Positions 34,874 to 44,065 of a stretch of DNA of 64,000 nucleotides are shown piece after piece. The position numbers were made by a program, and so were the translations under genes. Origin of the DNA: Gelidibacter maritimus (GTDB lineage: Bacteria > Bacteroidota > Bacteroidia > Flavobacteriales > Flavobacteriaceae); NCBI RefSeq assembly GCF_014062315.1, contig NZ_JACGLT010000009.1, positions 110,737-174,736 on the forward strand, in the 5' to 3' direction. The notes below the pieces were generated by a model. It did no database searches and had not been told where the DNA came from. It was given only the letters and a program-made list of their open reading frames with translations. Within the stretch, counting starts at the first letter, position 1, and every line of letters starts with the position of its first letter.

Positions 34874-37242
34874 GATTCGATTTCATTCATCAAATCATTA
34901 TAGGTATAATAATAATCTTCTTTATGGTGATTATATAGGATAGGCACACGTATAGCCTTTAAACCAGCAATACCCTGAAGATCTTCAAGTTCGAGCAATT
35001 CAATGGGCGAACCAAATACCTTTTTAAATTGCAGGAACTTAATGTATTGCAAATAAGCTTGCTCGTCCTCTTTTTGAGAGTAAATGATGGTCAATTTGCC
35101 ATTTACGGTCACACGCTCATTAGTACCTCTTATGAAGGCTTTATCCACACGCTTTTTAATTACTTCATAACTTGCGTTATAGGTACCATAGACATCAAAT
35201 TGCTTTTCATCTGTTCTAAATTGGATGGTCAAAGGCTTATTGAAGACTAAAATCATTGACGCCACATCAACAGATGAAGGATAATTCTGCCTATTTCTAT
35301 AAAATTCATTCTCCATTTCGCACATCACCTGGAGTTGCCATAATCGCAAATTATAGAAATAGATGTCATGAAAACCTTGCTCTTTGGTAATAGATTCACC
35401 AATATACATATTGTGTTCCACGCCATCCGTTTTATAACGATCAAAATAATGTGGATACATTTGTTGTGCTTCCTCCTGTTTATGATCAAGGATCTGCGTC
35501 ATGTCTTTATTAATCAAGGCAATGGTGTCGTCATATTTTTTTCGATAGAAATAAATGAGACTTAAACGTTGGTCTATTTTAGCAAAGTAGTTCTCAATAT
35601 CACCGCGGAGCATCCCATTTTTTTGTTCAATAAACTCGAACAGAGGATGAATTTCGTTTTCAAAAAAACTGCTAATTTCTTGCTCACTATCCACTATGAA
35701 ATGATGGTCTAAGGTATTCAAAAAGATTTCCAACCGATGCAACAATTGCTCATAAACAGGTAGGTTTTCAATTTCTAATTGTGCTTTAACTATTTCTTTG
35801 GACAGATTCAGCTGCAAGGACAAATCCTGTCGGGTGGCTTCATTCCTTGTTTCAGAAGAGCCCATAACGTCAATTTGGCCAAAGAGCGGATAGACATCCT
35901 TAAAAGTTATTTCTTCAAAAGCGACATTTTTGCCTTTGGTTCTCCTTTTATCAAGAAAAACCCGGGCCGCCTCTTCAAACCTCCAGGATACACTCGGGTG
36001 GATGGACGTGCATTCTTGCTGAATAACAGCCTCTATCAAATGCTTTTCCTCTTCCTTTGACCGCAACAATGAAGACACAATAAAAGGCATGACGTCTCTC
36101 AATAAATTGGCATTAACGCTGTTGAGTTCTCCTACTTTATGGGAAACGATTTCAAGTACACCCATCAATTCTCCTTCGCTGGAGATGGGCGCGAAGATGG
36201 CACTTTTGATGTTCTGATCATACAGGTTTTTATAAAATGGCTCCTGCGATTTGTGATAACATTGCTCCACATCTAAAACTGAAAAATATTCCTTCTCGGT
36301 AATAAGTGATTTGTAAGATTCACCACAGAGCGCACTTTGACAAGGAACGATGGCAGTATCCGTAAGCAGATAACTCTCAACAATCTCTCCTTCAACACGT
36401 TCAAAAGTCTGACTTTCCTTATTGTACATTACAAAACCCACTTTCAGGTTTTTAATATTGAATAAAGATTCAAAGGTGACTTGAAAGTCATCAATAAAAT
36501 TATCATTCTTACGTTTTCCGGAGATCAGCAAGGTGGACTTGATATCAGAAATGGCCCGATCATCGGTAACATCAAAAATATTGTTAATTGTAAACCCTTT
36601 ATAAATATAACTTTGGGGAGGAAATTTCTCACGCCATAAATCAATATCCTCAAAATTACTCAACAACAATCGGTAGTCTTCTTCTGTAATCTCGGGTGCA
36701 GATTCTGTTTTAACAACCTCGGCAAAATCAGCATTGAACAAGATTTTATAGGTCCTTAAAATACCATTGACATCCGGAATCTCATAGAACAATGATCTTC
36801 TAAAGCTCATCTGATATCCATAATAGAAATATAAAATGATCGTACAGGCCACCCTGTAATGATCATCCTCGGGCATATTGGAAATTTTTAGTTGAAAATC
36901 CGGACCGGCATTTTCAACGATGGATTTGAAGCGGGCGGAAGCGTTGAAATTCAAATCGTGCAAGGGCATAGAGGCCGTCTTGATTTCGTTTAAAGTAAGA
37001 ACCTGGCTGAAAGAGTCTTCAAGAATAATCTGGATTTCCTTTTGATAGGTTTGCAACAATTTAGGATCACTAAAACCAGCTCTTAGCTCAGGAATTGAAT
37101 TCCCTGCTTGCAGCACACGCTGCGCTTTTTTGACCTTGAAGGGATCATCACTTTGAGCAAGTGTCTCATAACGCTGCAATAGCTTGTCGAAACTTATTTT
37201 GAGCGCTAGCGGTGAATCCAAACCATCATTAATATCTTTCAT
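34870..37242 (-). CDS. Large GAF-domain protein of unknown function
   Basis: A 790-residue soluble protein without signal peptide or membrane helices. A GAF domain can be placed at about 230-395 (TFESLFNIKNLKVGFVMYN through SAIFAPISSEGELMGVLEIVS). It is followed by a helical region containing FGQIDVMGSSETRNEATRQD, which looks like a conserved motif. The N-terminal 200 and C-terminal 250 residues match nothing I know. There is no kinase, cyclase or DNA-binding output, so it may act by protein contact or by sensing a ligand. Its 3-prime end overlaps the HD-PycTM gene by 4 bp, convergently. It is separated from the glucan locus by a terminator at 37290-37329. Confidence 0.75.
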   Translation of the reverse strand: MKDINDGLDSPLALKISFDKLLQRYETLAQSDDPFKVKKAQRVLQAGNSIPELRAGFSDPKLLQTYQKEIQIILEDSFSQVLTLNEIKTASMPLHDLNFNASARFKSIVENAGPDFQLKISNMPEDDHYRVACTIILYFYYGYQMSFRRSLFYEIPDVNGILRTYKILFNADFAEVVKTESAPEITEEDYRLLLSNFEDIDLWREKFPPQSYIYKGFTINNIFDVTDDRAISDIKSTLLISGKRKNDNFIDDFQVTFESLFNIKNLKVGFVMYNKESQTFERVEGEIVESYLLTDTAIVPCQSALCGESYKSLITEKEYFSVLDVEQCYHKSQEPFYKNLYDQNIKSAIFAPISSEGELMGVLEIVSHKVGELNSVNANLLRDVMPFIVSSLLRSKEEEKHLIEAVIQQECTSIHPSVSWRFEEAARVFLDKRRTKGKNVAFEEITFKDVYPLFGQIDVMGSSETRNEATRQDLSLQLNLSKEIVKAQLEIENLPVYEQLLHRLEIFLNTLDHHFIVDSEQEISSFFENEIHPLFEFIEQKNGMLRGDIENYFAKIDQRLSLIYFYRKKYDDTIALINKDMTQILDHKQEEAQQMYPHYFDRYKTDGVEHNMYIGESITKEQGFHDIYFYNLRLWQLQVMCEMENEFYRNRQNYPSSVDVASMILVFNKPLTIQFRTDEKQFDVYGTYNASYEVIKKRVDKAFIRGTNERVTVNGKLTIIYSQKEDEQAYLQYIKFLQFKKVFGSPIELLELEDLQGIAGLKAIRVPILYNHHKEDYYYTYNDLMNEIES

Positions 37243-37289
37243 AACGTTTACGTCTTCTCAAATTTACGACATTTTGAGGAAGCTATAAA

Positions 37290-37329
37290 AAAGAATCGTG
37301 TCGCACTAAGTAAAACTCCACGATTCTTT
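37290..37329 (-). terminator. Intrinsic terminator at the end of the minus-strand glucan arm
   Basis: AAAGAATCGTG (37290-37300) and CACGATTCTTT (37319-37329) form an 11-bp perfect stem with an 18-base loop, followed on the minus strand by TTTTTT. It is about 50 bp past the stop of the last amylase gene. Confidence 0.65.
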
Positions 37330-37380
37330 GTTCAGATAAAATTAATCTATAATAAAGCTCAGCTCTCAGGGCAATGGCTG

Positions 37381-39042
37381 TTATTTTAATTCCAATAACA
37401 CGATATCAAATTCAGAGTCTATCAGAACCTGACCATTTTCAACAACTACATCTTGATCAGAGTAGGCATCACGCAAAGGCGTACCATCTTCAAACACTCT
37501 ACCCACGTTTAATGTTTTAGAACTCTTTGGAAGGTCTAAACCCACAATAACCAAATCTTCATAGTCTTCTTTTTTGTAGCTTCTATAAAACACATACGGA
37601 CTTTCGGTTATCATTTGATGGATGCCTGCACCAACGGCAGGGTGATTTCTTCTGAATTGCCCCAATTTTTGCCAATGGTCTATAATTGATTTGGTGTTCT
37701 CGTCTGATCCAATCTGATCCCAATTCATAAAAGATCTTAAGGTGGCATCACCAACAGTTCCTTCTATTACCAAGGGTCTTGCCGATTCATCGCCATAGTA
37801 GGTTTGTGAAGTGCCTGGTGCCAACAATAGTTTTGTGGCGGTTTCAAAGGGTTTTTCCCGTGTGGCATCAAAAGGTTCGCCATCGTCATGTGATGATAAA
37901 TAGTTTAAAACACCAAAGTCCTTTAAGGGTCCATCAAGCTTGTTCGTGTACTTATTGAATAGGCCTTCATAGTCAAATTTTGCCGCATGGTATTTGAATT
38001 CAAAATTGATCAAGCTGTTAAAGGCCTTTTCAAAATAATTAATAGAAGTCCCGCCAAGATCATAGGCTGTTCCAGTCGAAATGCCATAACCATAGACCTC
38101 TCCAACCAAATAAAATTCGTTGTCGTCCATCACCGCTTCCGGGTTATTGGTTTTCCATTGGTTAAAAGCAAAATCACATTCTGCTCTGAATTCTGACCAA
38201 ACACTTTCTTCAACATGTTTTACCGTATCTACACGATAACCATCAATTCCAAACTCAGTAATATAATCAGTTAGCCATTTTATGATATAAAAACGAGGTG
38301 CTCTGGGGTGGCCAGTTCGTTCAAAGAAGGCATCCAACTCGGCAACTTCCTGCTCATAACGTCCTTCCGACTTCCATTTCTCAACAAGTTGTGGTGGCAA
38401 GTCAACAGGGTCATCGCTTTCTGTTTTAATATCTGGAAGATTTTTGACCAACGTGCATGAAATGGTGGAATCATAGGACGTATAATCACAAGTTGGATCG
38501 GTACGCACCCACTCGTCGGGCCATACAGGATCTACTGGAGTAACTGGCCCCGTGTGATTGATGACAGCATCCAACAAAACACGAATCCCTCTTTTGTGTG
38601 CCGCAGCAATCAAGACCTTTAAATCTTCCTTGGTTCCAAAATTTGGGTCAATAGCCGTCCAATCCTTGGTCCAGTAGCCATGAAATCCGTAAGTAATGCC
38701 GGTTCCTTCATCAGTACCACCATGTATTTGTTCTACAATCGGCGTCATCCAGATTGCGTTGACACCCAAATCGGAGAAATAGCCATCTTCTATTTTTTGT
38801 GTGATGCCTTTCAAATCGCCTCCTTCAAAACCTCTTAGTTTGCCGGTTTCTTTGGTCCGATCAAAATTTACATCGTTCGAGGTATCGCCATTATTAAAAC
38901 GATCCGTCAATAAAAAGTATAGGTTCGCACCTTCCCAAACAAAAGGCTCTTCTTTTATTTCATTCATTGTCATTAATTTACGCTCTTCTTTACAGCTTAA
39001 TAAAACGAAGCTACAAAGAAAACACCATAATAAATTCCTCAT
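37381..39042 (-). CDS. GH13 alpha-amylase-family lipoprotein
   Basis: About 553 residues from ATG 39042; an upstream in-frame ATG at 39072 would overlap the preceding gene. The signal MRNLLWCFLCSFVLLSC ends in a lipobox, and the mature N-terminus C-K-E-E-R resembles the Bacteroidota surface lipoprotein export signal. GH13 motifs are complete: LLDAVINHTGP, IDGYRVDTVKH (nucleophile Asp, about 268), FYLVGEVYGY (acid/base Glu, about 314) and LSSHDDGEPF (about 385). It is expected to cut alpha-1,4-glucans; a large B domain insert (about 160-235) is present. Last gene of the minus-strand arm, starting 3 bp from the stop of the previous GH13 gene. Confidence 0.9.
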   Translation of the reverse strand: MRNLLWCFLCSFVLLSCKEERKLMTMNEIKEEPFVWEGANLYFLLTDRFNNGDTSNDVNFDRTKETGKLRGFEGGDLKGITQKIEDGYFSDLGVNAIWMTPIVEQIHGGTDEGTGITYGFHGYWTKDWTAIDPNFGTKEDLKVLIAAAHKRGIRVLLDAVINHTGPVTPVDPVWPDEWVRTDPTCDYTSYDSTISCTLVKNLPDIKTESDDPVDLPPQLVEKWKSEGRYEQEVAELDAFFERTGHPRAPRFYIIKWLTDYITEFGIDGYRVDTVKHVEESVWSEFRAECDFAFNQWKTNNPEAVMDDNEFYLVGEVYGYGISTGTAYDLGGTSINYFEKAFNSLINFEFKYHAAKFDYEGLFNKYTNKLDGPLKDFGVLNYLSSHDDGEPFDATREKPFETATKLLLAPGTSQTYYGDESARPLVIEGTVGDATLRSFMNWDQIGSDENTKSIIDHWQKLGQFRRNHPAVGAGIHQMITESPYVFYRSYKKEDYEDLVIVGLDLPKSSKTLNVGRVFEDGTPLRDAYSDQDVVVENGQVLIDSEFDIVLLELK

Positions 39043-39044
39043 AA

Positions 39045-40466
39045 TTATTCTGTTAAGATTCGGTATTCCCATGGTTTTAGAACAAGCACATTGTCATTCA
39101 TTTCAATAGGTTCATTAGTCATATAATCCGTGAAATTTCCTTTTATAGGCGCAGAGAATGACTGCTCTTGGTTTGAAAAATTCCCTACAAAAGTGACTGT
39201 AATGTTGTTTTTACTCCGTTGAAATGCCAATACTTTGTCATTGGTAGTTTCCAAATCCTTATAGGTTGCTGGATCTTTCCCTCCGTTTAATGCCGGATTC
39301 GTATTCTTCAAGGTTCCAAGCTTTTCAAGCAGTGGCCACATCTTTCCTTTTGTTTTTGGAATGGAATCCTTTTCAAAAAACTTCAATCGGTGGTCCATAT
39401 CATACTCCATCCCGGAATAGATTAACGGCATTCCTGGAATGACATAGCTAAATGCTGTCATTAGTGGCGCAGCGTCTTTCATTCGCTCATTGATAGTTCC
39501 ATTCCATGAGTTTTCATCGTGGTTGGTCACAAAATTCATAATGATATCATCTTTTTCGTAGATGGACTCAATTTCGGCCCAGCGGTCTTTCCACGCATCC
39601 AATCCTTTTTCGCCTTTAGCCATAGCATTCATGACGTGATGAGTGTCCCATCCATAAACCGCGTCGAACAAACCGTCTTTTGCCAATTCAGGTTCCCAAG
39701 CTTCAGCCAACATAAAAATGTCTTTTGTACTTCTGAGTTGCGGAATGGCCTCTTGCCAAAAATCTGTTGGAACAGAGGCTGCCACATCACATCTAAATCC
39801 GTCAATACCTTCTTCCTTCAACCAATATTGCATGTCAGCAATCATTTCTTTGCGCATGTCTTTATTGTCATAATTCAAATCTGCCACATCCGTCCAATCC
39901 GTATCTACAGGATGTGTAATGTTGCCATCTTTATCCTTGGTATAATAATCTGGATTACTTTTGATCCATTCATGATCCCAACCTGTATGATTTGGCACCC
40001 AATCCAAAATAACATAAATGCCGTTTTCATGCGCAGTTTTGACCAAATTTCTAAAATCTTCAAGGGTTCCAAATTCTGGATTGATTTTGGTGAAATCGGA
40101 TACGGCATAATAACTGCCCAGGTATTTGGATTGTTCGGTTTCTGGGAAATCGGAGGCAAATTTACTATCCTCTCCGCCGGTAGCTTTACGTTTGGTTTCG
40201 CTGATTGGGAAAATCGGCATCAACCATATCACTTTAACGCCCAGTTCTTTTAACTGCGGAATATCTTTGGTGAATTCATCAAAATGTCCCGAAGGCGAGT
40301 ATTGTCGAATGTTGGCTTCATAAATAACGGCAGTTTCCAACACGGCATCGGAAATAGGTTGAATGTCTTCTTGAGTCGTTTCTTCAATGAAAGCTTCAAC
40401 TTTCTTTTCTTCTTTACAAGCAACTATCAGCATAAAACTGAAGATTGCTAAAATGACTTTTTTCAT
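39045..40466 (-). CDS. GH13 alpha-amylase/glucosidase-family lipoprotein
   Basis: About 473 residues from ATG 40466 (MKKVILAIFSFMLIVACKEEK), chosen because it yields a clean lipoprotein signal and starts just after the GH31 stop; the frame is open to 40517. The mature end C-K-E-E-K again resembles the surface export signal. Catalytic motifs: LDWVPNHTGWDH, IDGFRCDVAA (about 224), FMLAEAWEPE (about 251), FVTNHDENSW (about 316). The small size and short B domain suit an alpha-glucosidase or maltogenic-type amylase on oligosaccharides. Tight spacing to both neighbours shows operon membership. Confidence 0.9.
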   Translation of the reverse strand: MKKVILAIFSFMLIVACKEEKKVEAFIEETTQEDIQPISDAVLETAVIYEANIRQYSPSGHFDEFTKDIPQLKELGVKVIWLMPIFPISETKRKATGGEDSKFASDFPETEQSKYLGSYYAVSDFTKINPEFGTLEDFRNLVKTAHENGIYVILDWVPNHTGWDHEWIKSNPDYYTKDKDGNITHPVDTDWTDVADLNYDNKDMRKEMIADMQYWLKEEGIDGFRCDVAASVPTDFWQEAIPQLRSTKDIFMLAEAWEPELAKDGLFDAVYGWDTHHVMNAMAKGEKGLDAWKDRWAEIESIYEKDDIIMNFVTNHDENSWNGTINERMKDAAPLMTAFSYVIPGMPLIYSGMEYDMDHRLKFFEKDSIPKTKGKMWPLLEKLGTLKNTNPALNGGKDPATYKDLETTNDKVLAFQRSKNNITVTFVGNFSNQEQSFSAPIKGNFTDYMTNEPIEMNDNVLVLKPWEYRILTE

Positions 40467-40471
40467 GGTAA

Positions 40472-42853
40472 TTAATTTAATTTGATGTTTAGTTTTAATT
40501 CTTTTGAAGTGTTCCATTCTAAAGGAATAGTTATTATTTTTTGATCTTTATTAAAAGTGAAATCCAATTTTTTGCGACTGATCTTAACCGATTTAGGTTT
40601 CAGGCTTATGTTGTGAAGGACAAGCTCAATGGATTTTGTTTGTGTTTGAAAATCCGAGCCAAGCTCAGCTTTTATTTCAATTTCAATTTCTTTCGCGCTC
40701 ACTTTTGATGAAAAGGCCATCAGTTCATAGTGTCCTTTGTCATAGGCATCGGCCGTCAATCCATCATCATTGTACAGTTGGCCTTCACTTTCCTTAACTG
40801 TAGCATCATAGAAGAAATGCAATTCAAAAATATGCCCATCGTATTCCTTAGTGCTTTGCATGGGTTTTGCCATAGGAATAAAAGCACCACCACGTACAAA
40901 TGTCGGAATATGATCTTCGGCAACTTTGACGGTGACACTTTTTCCGCCTTCAAACATTTCATTCGTATAAAAATCGAACCAATTGCTATTTTTAGGGAAG
41001 TAAATCTCCTTTTCAGTAATTTGAGATTTAAGAATTGGTGCGATCAAAAAATCATCGCCCCAAAAGTATTCCGAAGCATCGGTTTTGAGTGCTTCTGAAT
41101 CGTCTTCAAAAAATAATGGTCGCATAAGTGGTGTCCCTTTCGTGTGATTTTGAAAGCTGAGATTATAATTATAGGGCAATAACCTGTAGCGCAATTCGAT
41201 GGATTTCTTAGCCAGTGCCTTGGTTTTAGAATCCCAGAAAACAGGTTCCGCAGGGACTTCTTCCTGGGCATGCGGACGGTAAATAGGCTGAAAAACACCA
41301 TATTGCAGCCAACGTGCATACAGTTCAGCATCTTTATTATCGCCGGCAAATCCGCCCAGATCAGAATGCATATAGCCCAAGCCTTGCATACCCATTTGCA
41401 GCGCAATTTCAGGTTGACTTTGCAATCCGCCCCAAGTTCTGTTCACATCTCCTGACCACGGAATCATGCCAAATCGCTGAGATCCTGAATAGCCGGCGCG
41501 CATCAATATGAAAGGTCTCTGATTGGGAAAATCAGTCTTATAGCCTTCTGCAATTAAGCCTGCCCAATCGTGGCCATAAATATTGTGGACCTCATCTGCT
41601 GTTCCTGTAGCATGAATTAACTTTGATGGATGAACTTCTGGTTCGCCCAAATCGCCCCAAACTCCTGTCACGCCCATATCAGCCAATCCTTTGTAAATAT
41701 CCCAAAACCAAGTTTTTCCTTTCGGGTTATAGATATCGATCAATCCCGTATTTCCAAAATAGAAATCAAACGTGTATGGATTTCCGACAGAATCCTTTGC
41801 CATCACATCTTTGTCGACGACTTCTTGCCAGCGCTTGGAGGTAGTCAAAACAAATGGCTCAGTCACCAAAATCGTGTTGACATGGTCAGACTTTAGATCT
41901 TTGATCATTTGGGTCGGATTAGGGAAGGAGTCTTTTAAAAACTCCAGATTTCCCATATGCCCTTTAATGTCTTTACCAAACCAAAAAATATCGATGATCA
42001 CTGCATCCAACGGAATTTGTTCATCCCTAAACTTTTGAACTGTAGCTTCAACTTCCTTTTGGGAATGGTAGCCAAAACGGCTTGAAAAATTCCCCAAGGC
42101 CCAACGCGGTGGCAAGGGTTGTTTCCCAGTTAAATCGGTATAATTATCGATCAAATCTGTCCAAGAATCGCCCACAATGACTTGGTAGGTTTTTCTGCCA
42201 AAAATGGTTTCATAAGTCAAGGTGTTCTCTTTTTTACTGTCCAAGTCCAAAAATCCGATAGGTGCATTATCAAAATGAACCATATATTGGTTTGACGACA
42301 TCATGATTGGCATCGTATAGTTCATCAACTCCGAGTGGGTTTCGTAACCGTAATGCGCACGGTTGTACAGTTGCAATCGGTGACCACGACGGTTCATGCC
42401 CAAGGCCCTTGCACCACCGCCATAAAGGATTTCATCTTTTGTGATGTTGAACTGGATGGTTTCCAAGCTGTCGTTTTTGACGTAGCCCATTTTTTCTGAA
42501 ATGATGGGTTTGCCTTTGTAGGAATACGAAATTTGAAAAGGTTGTTTTTGAACGGTAATCGAAATTCCTGGTGTTTTCAATTCAAAGGACGTATCGGTTT
42601 TGAGCAATCCTGATTCTACTGTTTCTGGTTTTAAAACAACGGCGTGTGAATTTTCATTGAAAGTCTCGCCGTTAGGAATAAAGGTGGTTTCAACAATACG
42701 TTCACTGTAGGGAATAATTTTATAAACACCATCGTGGACTTTTACTTCCAGAACGTTGTTATCGTAATTGATGGATTCAAAAGTTCGGTTTGGGTTTTGT
42801 GAGAAACCCAGGAGTGATGATATTAGGGATATTATTAATAGGTGATTTTTCAT
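40472..42853 (-). CDS. GH31 alpha-glucosidase, exported
   Basis: A 793-residue GH31 enzyme with a cleavable signal (MKNHLLIISLISSLLGFSQ). An N-terminal beta-sandwich is followed by the (beta/alpha)8 barrel. The nucleophile Asp lies in GVWGDLGEPE (about residue 400) and the acid/base Asp in PWSGDVNRTWGGL (about 467). The pre-barrel segment GNFSSRFGYHSQKEVEATV is also typical of the family. It would release glucose from the non-reducing end of malto- or isomalto-oligosaccharides in the periplasm; SusB fills this role in Bacteroides with a different family. It precedes a GH13 gene with 5 bp between them. Confidence 0.92.
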   Translation of the reverse strand: MKNHLLIISLISSLLGFSQNPNRTFESINYDNNVLEVKVHDGVYKIIPYSERIVETTFIPNGETFNENSHAVVLKPETVESGLLKTDTSFELKTPGISITVQKQPFQISYSYKGKPIISEKMGYVKNDSLETIQFNITKDEILYGGGARALGMNRRGHRLQLYNRAHYGYETHSELMNYTMPIMMSSNQYMVHFDNAPIGFLDLDSKKENTLTYETIFGRKTYQVIVGDSWTDLIDNYTDLTGKQPLPPRWALGNFSSRFGYHSQKEVEATVQKFRDEQIPLDAVIIDIFWFGKDIKGHMGNLEFLKDSFPNPTQMIKDLKSDHVNTILVTEPFVLTTSKRWQEVVDKDVMAKDSVGNPYTFDFYFGNTGLIDIYNPKGKTWFWDIYKGLADMGVTGVWGDLGEPEVHPSKLIHATGTADEVHNIYGHDWAGLIAEGYKTDFPNQRPFILMRAGYSGSQRFGMIPWSGDVNRTWGGLQSQPEIALQMGMQGLGYMHSDLGGFAGDNKDAELYARWLQYGVFQPIYRPHAQEEVPAEPVFWDSKTKALAKKSIELRYRLLPYNYNLSFQNHTKGTPLMRPLFFEDDSEALKTDASEYFWGDDFLIAPILKSQITEKEIYFPKNSNWFDFYTNEMFEGGKSVTVKVAEDHIPTFVRGGAFIPMAKPMQSTKEYDGHIFELHFFYDATVKESEGQLYNDDGLTADAYDKGHYELMAFSSKVSAKEIEIEIKAELGSDFQTQTKSIELVLHNISLKPKSVKISRKKLDFTFNKDQKIITIPLEWNTSKELKLNIKLN

Positions 42854-42887
42854 TTATTATTCGCTTTCAAAATTCAAGTTTTTGCTC

Positions 42888-42976
42888 AAACCTGACAGGT
42901 TTATTCAGAAGTTTTACCCCTTTTTAAATCAGGCTGTTTTTTTAGACCTAACAGGTTTTTGAAACCTGTTAGGTCT
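42888..42976. repeat. Two ACCTGACAGGT-family palindromes
   Basis: AAACCTGACAGGTTT (42888-42902) is a near-palindrome. AGACCTAACAGGTTT (42944-42958) and AAACCTGTTAGGTCT (42962-42976) are exact reverse complements with a 3-base loop. They fill the gap between the GH31 and esterase genes and could attenuate or process the operon transcript. Confidence 0.65.
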
Positions 42977-42985
42977 GATAACGTC

Positions 42986-43966
42986 CTATTCGGTTCTTCC
43001 CAACAAAAACGTCAATGGAATATCCAAGCGTTTTTGCCACGAAATCTCTGTATGCTCTGCGCCATCAAACTTTAGGTTTCTAAAATTAGATGAATCATAG
43101 CCTTTGCCTTTAAAAATCTTGTCGACTCTTGGTGCATATTTCGGATAGAATTTATCCAATGTTTCTGTACCGTAATCAAAATAGAATCGGTGGGTTTTTG
43201 GAGAAGGTAAATTAGCCTTCATATATTCAAAAAACGTATCGGCCAATAAATCGCCATCATTAGGATTGGTGCCGGGCCAATGGGTTGATAAGCATGCGGC
43301 GGCTCCAAAAACATCAGGATATTCGCAAATAGCATACATTGAAATCAATCCGCCCATACTTGAACCTGCTACAAATGTGTTGTTCCTATCGGTCAACACC
43401 GAATAATTGGCATCCACATAAGGTTTTAATTCATTGACTATAAACCCCAAATAATTATCTGAAGTCACGTTATCAAACTTAAAATTGTCCTTCTTGGCCT
43501 GCTCAAAAAGTGAATCGCGAACCGACTTAGGCAAGGATTCAAAAGGCTTTTGTGGAAAATACTCACTGTGACGTAAATCGTTGATATTAAAAGGAGCCAC
43601 CACAATAAAGTCTCTGGTGATGCTGTCGTTCATCAATTGACTTGATGTTTCATCCACTTTCCACTCTTGTTTATTCCAAGTAATCGTGCTATCAAACAAC
43701 ATTTGCCCATCGTGCATATACATTACCGCATATTTTTTACTGTTGGAATAGTCTTCTGGTAACCATATATCAACTTTTCTTGGCGGGATATAATTGGATG
43801 GGAAATCATCAATCCGCAACAAACTTCCTCCCGCAAAATCGCCTTCAATGGTTTCTGTTTGAACCTTGGAAGTGTCTGCTGGCTTAATGATAGTTTTCTC
43901 TTCTTTTTTAGTTTCACAAGAAAGTGAACTAATGAAAATGACAAGTATGTAAATAATTCTTTTCAT
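42986..43966 (-). CDS. Alpha/beta-fold esterase lipoprotein (esterase D / CE1-like)
   Basis: A 326-residue lipoprotein (signal MKRIIYILVIFISSLSC, mature C-E-T-K-K-E-E). The catalytic elbow is FVAGSSMGGLISMYAI (Ser near 204), with YFDYGTETLD supplying an Asp candidate and FDGAEHTEISWQKRL the His. The N-terminal VDIWLPEDYSNSKKYAVMYMHDG is typical of the esterase D / enterochelin-esterase / CE1 group. It sits inside the alpha-glucan locus, between the GH31 and GH13 genes, so it may remove acyl groups from glucans or maltodextrins. Substrate unproven; a peptidase role is unlikely. Confidence 0.82.
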   Translation of the reverse strand: MKRIIYILVIFISSLSCETKKEEKTIIKPADTSKVQTETIEGDFAGGSLLRIDDFPSNYIPPRKVDIWLPEDYSNSKKYAVMYMHDGQMLFDSTITWNKQEWKVDETSSQLMNDSITRDFIVVAPFNINDLRHSEYFPQKPFESLPKSVRDSLFEQAKKDNFKFDNVTSDNYLGFIVNELKPYVDANYSVLTDRNNTFVAGSSMGGLISMYAICEYPDVFGAAACLSTHWPGTNPNDGDLLADTFFEYMKANLPSPKTHRFYFDYGTETLDKFYPKYAPRVDKIFKGKGYDSSNFRNLKFDGAEHTEISWQKRLDIPLTFLLGRTE

Positions 43967-43980
43967 CTTTTGTTATAAAC

Positions 43981-44005
43981 CTACAAGGTTTTCAAAACCT
44001 TGCAG
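43981..44005. repeat. Degenerate palindrome of the same family
   Basis: CTACAAGGTTTT (43981-43992) pairs with AAAACCTTGCAG (43994-44005) with one mismatch, between the esterase and the 616-residue GH13 gene. Confidence 0.5.
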
Positions 44006-44065
44006 ATTGTTTTTTCGCAAAACTTAGCGGATTATGAATTGGAATTAGTGAAATTTTTTGAGAAT

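Noticed and set aside
33450..37242. A complete Pycsar anti-phage system around the PycTM-like gene
   Set aside because: No pyrimidine cyclase or other defence gene is present on either side; only the effector-like domain is seen, fused to an HD domain.
39519..40253. 244-codon open frame on the plus strand
   Set aside because: It lies entirely antisense to a GH13 gene with full catalytic motifs, and its translation has no family features.
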